Shown here one piece after another: positions 63,101 through 64,000 of a DNA stretch of 64,000 bases. The notes under the pieces were generated by a model that was given only the letters and a program-made list of their open reading frames with translations, searched no databases and was not told the origin of the DNA. This stretch comes from Haliclystus octoradiatus. Taxonomy: Eukaryota > Cnidaria > Staurozoa > Stauromedusae > Haliclystidae. Numbering within the stretch: position 1 is the stretch's first letter; the number at the start of each line of letters is the position of its first letter. The position numbers and the translations under genes were made by a program. The stretch lies in assembly GCA_916610825.1 (NCBI GenBank), contig OU744451.1, positions 20,051,482 through 20,115,481 of the forward strand, in the 5' to 3' direction.

Positions 63101-63699
63101 CATCATCATTAATTAGCTCTTACATTTCTTGAGTTTCATTCGTTAAAGCAGCAAGTGACGGTTGTCGATCAACAGTTGAATCCTGCTAAAACATAGTTCA
63201 AACAAAGATCAAGTTTATATCCTGTTAAAATTCTGTTCAAACCCTGCTAAAATCACTATAAAATATAATTCAATGTAGTTAATGGTATAGCAGAAGGATG
63301 AGTGTATTCATTTAAAGTGTATATATCGCCTTCTGGGACACAACGGATTTGGATAGAACTTTTTCTCTATCCGCACATTATCACTGTTGCGTTTTAGTTA
63401 TCCGATGCACACCTCTTAATCTCAGATGGCCTAATTAGATACCATAAGTCCAGAAGTCCATGGCAACCGAATACAGTAGAAACTGTTTACAGTTTAAATT
63501 TTTATAGCAGATTATTGTTTATAACATATTGAATTTAACTGACGTTACTGGTGAAGTTTGGTATCTATCTTCTTATAAGTAATTGGCTATAATGGCACAT
63601 CGCCTATAATGTACATTTTGAAAGTACTGATATAGACATACCGTTGTAGTAACGTCTAGTGATGTTGATGCACTTTCTGTCATTACTTCAGATTGCAAA
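18121..63699 (-). CDS. EDC4: Enhancer of mRNA-decapping protein 4 (EDC4/Ge-1), 22 exons, 5' end outside window
   Basis: Exons in coding order: 63642-63699, 63124-63182, 62596-62704, 62248-62347, 52366-52555, 51022-51286, 47692-47801, 47295-47477, 45704-45776, 44026-44306, 42951-43051, 41742-42312, 40688-40751, 39548-39782, 38327-38482, 37430-37485, 36774-36833, 35826-35991, 34619-34787, 33274-33406, 19187-19404, 18121-18322. They total 3559 nt: one partial codon, 1185 residues, then TAA. EDC4 is a P-body scaffold linking DCP2 to DCP1 and XRN1. Residues about 75-480 form the WD40 region (LACIDDFNNLRVF, FWSILLP, VMATSSLDGFVKFWQ, WKPHDGEPVDELIFCDN, WRFLITGTK). About 510-700 is a Ser-rich linker. 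About 720-1185 is the helical C-terminal part (GTSEYLRQLESHL, KAFELAL, LSLIQQLSADL, ALDPDDPMT), which in the family drives oligomerisation and P-body targeting. Two donors are weak (A|gtatcc at 39548, GA|gtatcc at 52366). Large introns host retrotransposons. Confidence 0.93.
18700..18800. repeat. pogo-type MITE fragment
   Basis: Degraded pieces of the CAGTSAAACCTG family (GGTTTCTATATACAGGGTTG) beside a SINE family 2 copy. Confidence 0.5.
18815..19055 (-). repeat. tRNA-derived SINE, family 2
   Basis: On the minus strand the head reads TGTTAGCTCAGATGGCAGAG (A-box-like), then CAGTTCAAATCCC (B box). The body ends near TCTTAGCAAAAAGAACCACT. A diverged plus-strand copy lies at about 49138-49440 and a fragment at 15695-15830. 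Confidence 0.7.
19460..19562. mobile_element. pogo-type MITE, internally deleted copy (103 bp)
   Basis: Both termini are intact (CAGTGAAACCTGTATATAAC .. ATAACAGGTTTTACTG) with TA on each side, but the middle of the roughly 175-bp family is missing. Confidence 0.8.
19825..20026 (-). repeat. tRNA-derived SINE, family 1
   Basis: It lies in reverse orientation. On the minus strand it starts near GGCTTGGTGTAGTGGCTAGG, has the B-box-like GGTTCAATACC and ends with CGGTTTGCGGAAAAATGATA. Confidence 0.75.
20075..21015. repeat. Foldback element with about 85-bp arms
   Basis: The left arm (about 20079-20165) contains GGGACTTGTGTCCTTTGAGA. The right arm (about 20925-21012) is its diverged reverse complement, sharing TCTCAAAGGACACAAGTC and TGACTTGCTCAAGTCTCACT. 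The centre is unassigned AT-rich DNA. No target duplication was settled. Confidence 0.5.
21333..22212. mobile_element. Harbinger-like MITE (880 bp, TAA target duplication)
   Basis: Ends read GGCTTAGGGTTATATGGACG and CGTCCATATAACCCTAGCC; the matching arms extend about 33 bp. TAA flanks both sides (21330-21332, 22213-22215), the 3-bp target typical of PIF/Harbinger. Near the right end is a perfect 13-bp hairpin (22051-22083). No transposase is present. Confidence 0.75.
22051..22083. repeat. Perfect 13-bp stem hairpin
   Basis: AGCTCCGCACGTC, a 7-nt spacer, then GACGTGCGGAGCT. It is GC-rich in an AT-rich setting and lies inside the Harbinger-like element. Confidence 0.85.
22470..22632. mobile_element. 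pogo-type MITE, degraded left end
   Basis: The core (GACCACTATAGACAGGTGG) and right arm (TTATAACAGGTTTGACAG) of the family are present. Confidence 0.65.
22690..22872. mobile_element. pogo-type MITE
   Basis: It contains TATATAATAGCCAGC, ACCATTATAGACAGGTGACC and a right terminus CAGGTTTGACTG followed by TA. Confidence 0.7.
23214..23806 (+). repeat. 5' LTR of the BEL/Pao element
   Basis: It begins TGTTCCGTATG and ends AGAACA. It contains a small basic reading frame at 23512-23643. No canonical TGG-type primer-binding site follows directly. Confidence 0.9.
23512..23643 (+). CDS. Small basic ORF inside the BEL LTR (43 aa), uncertain
   Basis: It opens MPVKSISKVEERRRLIHED and is rich in Arg, Lys and Glu. 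A good splice donor (GAT|gtaaga) lies inside its last codons. The same frame is identical in the 3' LTR up to the Helitron. It could be a leader exon or simply an open stretch of the LTR; no acceptor giving a long frame was found. Confidence 0.25.
   Translation: MPVKSISKVEERRRLIHEDRRRRSTQKDMKDRKPVENYRCKNL
23854..29151 (+). pseudogene. BEL/Pao gag-pol polyprotein with three nonsense codons
   Basis: One reading frame of 1766 codons (including the nonsense codons and the terminal stop) starts MANPDVDTLMYQRR. It is broken by TAA at 24040-24042, TGA at 24736-24738 and TGA at 28429-28431, with no frameshift. Domains in order, counted from the ATG: DUF1759-type gag (about codons 210-400; LPFFSGKLKDYRKF), zinc knuckles (about 412-460; CFCCLKMGHGIREC), aspartic protease-like DUF1758 (about 517; VLIDAGSQLTFI), Pao reverse transcriptase (from about 800; RIVFDASAK), RNase H (about 1100; IFCDASENAFA), integrase (HHGTER, GIDYFGP at about 1472, SDNGSNF, GGVFEAMV), then a DUF5641-like tail (IGDIVLVID). 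The YVDD box expected near codon 934 is absent. The element is therefore unlikely to be active. Confidence 0.9.
29190..29612 (+). repeat. 3' LTR of BEL/Pao element, first part
   Basis: It matches 23214-23636 with one difference by eye (T for G at the ACGKGTTG site). It is preceded by a purine-rich tract (GGTGGCGGGAA) that could prime plus-strand synthesis. Confidence 0.9.
29613..32683 (+). mobile_element. Non-autonomous Helitron (3071 bp) inserted in the BEL 3' LTR
   Basis: The inserted block starts TC (TCACTTATCACTTATATAC) directly after an A and ends CTAG directly before a T. There is no target duplication, as shown by the interrupted LTR. A hairpin GTCCA-TTA-TGGAC (32656-32668) lies 11 nt before the terminal CTAG. 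These are the defining marks of a Helitron: insertion between A and T, 5' TC, 3' hairpin plus CTRR. No Rep/helicase frame is present and the interior is AT-rich with only short frames. A related 5' end lies in reverse at about 46790-46915. It contains a tRNA-like segment at 31923-31997. Confidence 0.8.
31923..31997 (+). repeat. tRNA-like Pol III segment
   Basis: It has an A-box-like TGGCTTATTGGTTAATG, the B-box match AGTTCAAATCC and a T5 run just after. Acceptor and other stems do not pair well, so a tRNA pseudogene or SINE head is more likely than a working tRNA gene. Confidence 0.4.
32684..32853 (+). repeat. 3' LTR of BEL/Pao element, second part
   Basis: It matches 23637-23806 with about three differences by eye and ends CTTCAGAACA before the CCTTG duplication. 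Confidence 0.9.
32859..33273. other. EDC4 intron downstream of the BEL element
   Basis: It contains a small repeat at about 33028-33123 (AATAATTGTGCCTGCAG occurs twice, then GCCGCCGCTTCCAATAGTCC) that recurs at 35636-35735 inside a pogo-type MITE. Confidence 0.5.
35455..35805. mobile_element. pogo-type MITE interrupted by another short repeat
   Basis: The left half (about 35455-35557, GACCACTATAGACAGGGGGC) and right half (about 35744-35805, GTATAGAGGTGACCGTCAAG) are separated by about 185 bp. That block contains AATAATTGTGCCTGTAACCG and GGTCCCAACATTTTTTACCC, seen also near 33065-33123. Confidence 0.6.
37160..37202. repeat. Half copy of the palindromic GTTCATGAAC element
   Basis: The right-hand terminus only: TTCATGAACTCATGAACATT .. 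TTTTCGCAGGGG. Confidence 0.6.
37243..37407. mobile_element. Palindromic GTTCATGAAC element (165 bp)
   Basis: Ends CCCCTGCGAAAAAAATCCAT and TTTTTTCGCAGGGG are flanked by CA on both sides. It lies 22 bp from an EDC4 exon end (37430), so it is close to the splice donor of that exon. Confidence 0.8.
37932..38108. repeat. hAT-like MITE copy (CAGGG..ATCCTAG family)
   Basis: It begins CAGGGCCCGGCAAAAGATTC and ends TTTTGTCAGGCCCTTG. The flanks share CATTGC, a blurred target duplication. Confidence 0.65.
40027..40200. mobile_element. pogo-type MITE
   Basis: It runs from CAGTGAAACCTGTTAATAAC to AGCAGGTTTGACTG and is followed by TA. Confidence 0.75.
40575..40647. repeat. pogo-type MITE, right-end fragment
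   Basis: It contains AAAGTGGTCAATTTGCCCAC and GTACAGGTTTCATTG. Confidence 0.6.
42480..42802. repeat. Short inverted-repeat element rich in ATTCGAATAG
   Basis: TTCTATTTGAATAGCAAC on the left is mirrored by GTCAAATAGCATTTCTCAA on the right. A related copy at about 52727-52965 begins TAGGGATGCTATTTGACGGC and ends AACAGCATCCGTA. It is probably a hAT-type MITE family. Confidence 0.5.
43062..43180. repeat. pogo-type MITE fragment
   Basis: It contains ATAGTGATCACTTTATCCAC and CTCTTGCAATGTCTAAAATA from the family core. Confidence 0.5.
43182..44025. other. EDC4 intron, unassigned
   Basis: AT-rich sequence with no exon or clear element seen. Confidence 0.4.
44346..44595. mobile_element. pogo-type MITE with internal 68-bp tandem duplication
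   Basis: Termini CAGTAAAACCTGTTACAATA and ATACAGTTTACACTG are flanked by TA. The block starting CTGTCTATAGTGGTCACTCT is present twice, offset by 68 bp and nearly identical. Confidence 0.8.
45183..45462. repeat. Long foldback (arms about 120 bp)
   Basis: The left arm (TTTCTATCATGACGAGTGAG) is the diverged reverse complement of the right arm (CTCATTCGTCGTGATAGTAA). Pairing can be followed for about 120 bp each side of a centre near 45325. No target duplication was settled. Confidence 0.6.
46790..46915 (-). repeat. Helitron-like 5' end fragment
   Basis: On the minus strand it starts TCTATCTCTATATTAATAGT after an A and continues ATTGTCTGTTTG .. GACTTATGTACGTC, matching the start of the Helitron at 29613-29770 in diverged form. 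No matching 3' end was found. Confidence 0.55.
47097..47266. mobile_element. hAT-like MITE (170 bp) with perfect 8-bp target duplication
   Basis: Ends are CAGGGTGCGACAAAAG and CTTTAGTCGGACCCTG. CCTATAAT flanks both sides (47089-47096, 47267-47274). It lies just downstream of an EDC4 exon (47295). Confidence 0.85.
47891..48278 (-). repeat. tRNA-derived SINE, family 1, interrupted by a MITE
   Basis: The SINE tail (AAACCGGGTAAAC rightmost at about 47939) and body (from about 48110, ACCAGGGTGGTTGC to the head at about 48278) are separated by a pogo-type MITE. The B-box-like GATTGAATCC is visible on the plus strand at about 48221. Confidence 0.7.
47942..48105. mobile_element. pogo-type MITE nested in a SINE
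   Basis: It starts CAGTGAAACCTTCATATAAC after TA and ends near GACCGTTACAACAGGTTA; the last bases are degraded. Confidence 0.75.
49138..49440 (+). repeat. tRNA-derived SINE, family 2
   Basis: It shares CAGATCTGATCATATCT and ATTCAAATCCC with the copy at 18815-19055, and CGCTCTTAGCAAACAGAACC near the end. Confidence 0.6.
49622..50813. mobile_element. GGGCRATTCCAT family DNA element, copy 1 (1192 bp)
   Basis: Terminal inverted repeats are GGGCAATTCCAT and ATGGAATTGCCC. TACA flanks both sides (49618-49621, 50814-50817). The interior repeats GTGGGTCAC near both strands' ends and holds no transposase frame. It is related to 60808-62148. Confidence 0.75.
50828..50981. mobile_element. pogo-type MITE
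   Basis: It runs from CAGTCAAACATGTTATAGCG to GTACAGGTTTCACTG with TA on each side. Confidence 0.8.
51351..51371. repeat. (CAT)n microsatellite
   Basis: Seven CAT units. Similar short ATC/CAT tracts occur near 38835-38857 and 47857-47875. Confidence 0.8.
51704..51889. mobile_element. pogo/Tigger-type MITE, second family (186 bp)
   Basis: Ends CAGTCGAACTCGGTTAATAT and ATTAAGCAAGTTCGACTG are flanked by TA. The inner repeated motif TTAATATCCC recurs four times. It is distinct from the CAGTSAAACCTG family. Confidence 0.85.
53067..53148. repeat. CpG-rich GGCGTGCGAT repeat patch
   Basis: It contains GGCGTGCGATCGCACGC and, later, GGCGTGCGATCTATCGCACG, with CTCCGC repeats between. It is strongly unlike the AT-rich surroundings. 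The same motif recurs three times at 58775-58806. Confidence 0.7.
53198..53768. mobile_element. hAT-type MITE (TAGGGATGCGAATCGA family), degraded inverted copy
   Basis: The left end TAGGGATACAATTCGATTAT and interior (GTTACGCACCATTAGTTCTA, CAATTAATTGATCGAACAGA) match the copy at 59358-59918 in reverse. The right end is eroded. Confidence 0.7.
54123..54136 (+). promoter_or_regulatory. Copia primer-binding site (initiator tRNA-Met anticodon region)
   Basis: GGTTATGGGCCCAG directly follows the 5' LTR. Its complement, CTGGGCCCATAACC, is the anticodon stem-loop of eukaryotic initiator tRNA-Met (CAT anticodon inside). Internal half-tRNA priming of this kind is known for Drosophila copia. Confidence 0.8.
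54227..58228 (+). CDS. Copia gag-pol polyprotein (1333 aa, uninterrupted)
   Basis: A single frame from MADITLKVDKFKGDD. Domains with approximate residues: UBN2-type gag (1-200), CCHC zinc knuckle CHNCNIYGHWAQDC (221-234), aspartic protease WFIDSGATLHMT (about 275), GAG-pre-integrase with paired H and C (419-470; MWHERFGHIG), integrase D-D-E residues in SDVCGP, HSDNGGEY and NGTAERLNR (about 487, 549, 586), an acidic linker with repeated NEEPE, RVT_2 reverse transcriptase (835-1085) with YVDD at about 1015, and RNase H (from about 1180; SDANWAG, SSTEAEYMA). It copies RNA to DNA and integrates it. All catalytic motifs I looked for are present. The ATG is 91 nt past the primer-binding site region. 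Full length and lack of stops imply possible activity. Confidence 0.95.
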   Translation: MADITLKVDKFKGDDFHHWKFKMKMLLIERNYWEIVSGIELVADGANIAAKAAYQRRSDKALATICLSVADSQLIHVRNAKTAREAWTSLEAHFERKCLSQKLYYRRLFFTTRMEEGSNMLAHINKMRTMSEQLDAVGAPVDEGDFLITLLGSLPDSYANLITALENIDEDKLTWDTVKARLMHEEKKREDSNLSNKSKENNSALFTNTKKNNDQSKRKGRCHNCNIYGHWAQDCRKPKKVDKVKSEQATYAFASNNSEPDIACVADIICSPEWFIDSGATLHMTHERSALLKFESYATPSKIYLGDNRVVNAVGEGTVKLRVGCDEHDINLTLANVLYVPELKRNLLSVPTMTKRGIKVTFTGKECQIETAGLSVKPIIAKRSTTDKLYKLCIREVSNNSAAEIACFSESTGEVGKQMWHERFGHIGVTYLNKLISNDLVDNMNVKVNTNVKEHCFGCGIGKQHRNKFKKKAKTRSEDLLGRVFSDVCGPIEVPSKSGAKYFGTFIDDKTRQARVCFLKNKNDILQKFQSYVTLTETETEAKLKAFHSDNGGEYISDKFKNYCQQKGIKKEVTIPYTPQHNGTAERLNRTLVEKARSMIHHAKLPAEFWAEAINTAAYIHNVSPTSALQDFKTPHEAYYNAKPDVKNLKVFGCDAFVHIEKCKRKKLDAKSTLCCFVGYAEDSYGYKLFDPENKKFIISRDVEFDENSFTALQKAGLLLDKDYSQFEIYNYDSDYSDIDIGNNNEEPEGNANEEPEDNNDDEIPNDINEEHDDSTEAVRASTRDRRPATKYADTVYGDWWDDLEFAGVAAQNDPDTPVTLKDAHEGDHSTQWKAATDAEFDALQKNTTWTLVDPPEAGNILGSKWVFKIKKNAEGQVEKYKARLVAQGFKQQYGTDYTENYAPVVRFDSIRTVLSISNKLNLDIHQMDVKSAYLQGELNDDIYMYQPEGYIDSTNSKKVCKLQRSLYGLKQSAKCWNTAIDTYLKSDGFIQNEADACIYMKSNKGSILILCLYVDDLILASNDMQTMNNVKKGLCNRFEMEDKHAISSCLGIRIERDRSNKTLDLDQEAYIEEVLMRFNMRNCKPTATPLENGKQFDKRTCDDNAVDLSLFQSAIGCLMYISLGTRPDISVAVNLLSQHMAKPDQDHWKGVKRILRYLKGTSNYKLHYTADEELLLSGYSDANWAGDPNDRKSVTGYIFLLGGNPITWKSRKQKSVAISSTEAEYMALSQAAQEAIWIRRLLNGIGQSQKEPTLLNEDNQCAIYLSENPADHPRTKHIAIRFHFVREKIISNEITVKYCRSENMLADIFTKGLSRDKFEDFRSGMKVINIKQ
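58775..58806. repeat. GGCGTGCGAT triple tandem repeat
   Basis: Three tandem copies of the decamer (minus-strand reading) directly adjoin the menin fragment. Confidence 0.8.
58805..59002 (-). pseudogene. Menin (MEN1) coding fragment, 66 codons
   Basis: On the minus strand a continuous frame reads GLHDVHLALSEDHSWVVF, then HAEV, RGQ and NWLY spaced as in menin. The first motif is one of the most conserved in that tumour-suppressor scaffold protein. The frame is stopped by TGA just upstream, at the junction with a pogo-type MITE fragment, with no splice acceptor. Downstream it runs into a GGCGTGCGAT triple repeat with no clear donor. No other menin exon was found nearby. It looks like a stranded or captured exon piece in an EDC4 intron. 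An exon of a real menin gene broken up by transposons is less likely but not excluded. Confidence 0.7.
59018..59058. repeat. pogo-type MITE fragment
   Basis: AGTGACCATTATAGACAGTT .. GCTCTATAG matches the family core. Confidence 0.5.
59358..59918. mobile_element. hAT-type MITE (TAGGGATGCGAATCGA family), best copy (561 bp)
   Basis: Ends TAGGGATGCGAATCGACAGT and ATTCGATTCGCATCCCTA. TTGTTTAG flanks both sides exactly (59350-59357, 59919-59926), the 8-bp duplication of hAT elements. Confidence 0.9.
60808..62148. mobile_element. GGGCRATTCCAT family DNA element, copy 2 (1341 bp)
   Basis: Ends GGGCGATTCCATC and GATGGAACCGCCC with TGTT on both sides (60804-60807, 62149-62152). The interior carries the inverted motif GTCAGTCAGACACG at least six times (near 61187, 61338, 61711, 61752, 61769, 61953 and diverged at 62123). 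It ends 100 bp from an EDC4 exon (62248). Confidence 0.75.
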
Positions 63700-63725
63700 C
63701 TAAAATAGAATGAAAAAGGTAAGTA

Positions 63726-63775
63726 CAGTGAAACCTGTATATAACAGCCAGCTGAGAGGAGTAGATAAATTTTAC
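63726..63775. repeat. pogo-type MITE, left-end fragment
   Basis: CAGTGAAACCTGTATATAAC and AGCCAGCTGAG, then the copy stops. Confidence 0.6.
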
Positions 63776-64000
63776 TCAAATTAGTCTTCAAAATTACTAT
63801 TGATTCTAATTCCTTAACTCATCTACAATTTATACAGGGTTCAATGATCAGTGTGAATCAGAAAGGGTTGTTCATTGGCTGGAGCCACTGGACTGACCCT
63901 GAGTAGTATAGATGTAATCGAGACTATCGGAGGGGTTAAGTCATTCGTGCTCTCAAACTCGTAACAATTTTAGACCACATTCATTGATTATCGAATGAAA

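Overview
This window is AT-rich, intron-rich DNA from an animal nuclear genome. The host genes are metazoan: an ankyrin-repeat/SOCS-box protein, mitochondrial cytochrome c1, the mRNA-decapping scaffold EDC4 (Ge-1), and a stray piece of menin. All are split into small exons with GT..AG introns. The mobile DNA (BEL/Pao and Copia LTR elements, a Helitron, hAT, pogo and Harbinger-like MITEs, tRNA-derived SINEs) also fits an invertebrate. I cannot name the phylum from sequence alone.

Layout. At 1.8-5.4 kb (+) lie the last four visible exons of an ASB-type gene, ending in a SOCS box. At 5.4-8.0 kb is an intergenic stretch filled by a nested pair of DNA transposons. At 8.0-16.7 kb (-) is a complete 11-exon cytochrome c1 gene (300 aa). 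Only 104 bp from its ATG, on the other strand, a short candidate gene (two exons, about 81 aa) runs 16.79-18.01 kb and would end about 100 bp from the EDC4 stop codon. At 18.1-63.7 kb (-) is EDC4: 22 exons and 1185 codons whose splice phases all agree, with the 5' end beyond the window.

Two large EDC4 introns hold the autonomous elements. The 13.9-kb intron carries a BEL/Pao element (23.2-32.9 kb, target duplication CCTTG). Its single gag-pol frame has three nonsense codons and appears to lack the YVDD box, and its 3' LTR is split by a 3071-bp insertion with every terminal mark of a Helitron. The 9.7-kb intron carries an almost pristine Copia element (53.9-58.6 kb) with an uninterrupted 1333-aa polyprotein, LTRs differing at one base by eye, and a primer-binding site matching the anticodon region of initiator tRNA-Met. 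It also carries the menin fragment and a 1.34-kb element of a family with 4-bp target duplications.

The rest of the non-coding DNA is largely short inverted-repeat elements, many with clear target-site duplications. The most unusual is a palindromic family (ends CCCCTGYGAAAAA, core built from the self-complementary decamer GTTCATGAAC) flanked by matching dinucleotides that are not restricted to TA. All exon calls were made by hand from reading frame, splice signals and recalled protein families; no search was run.
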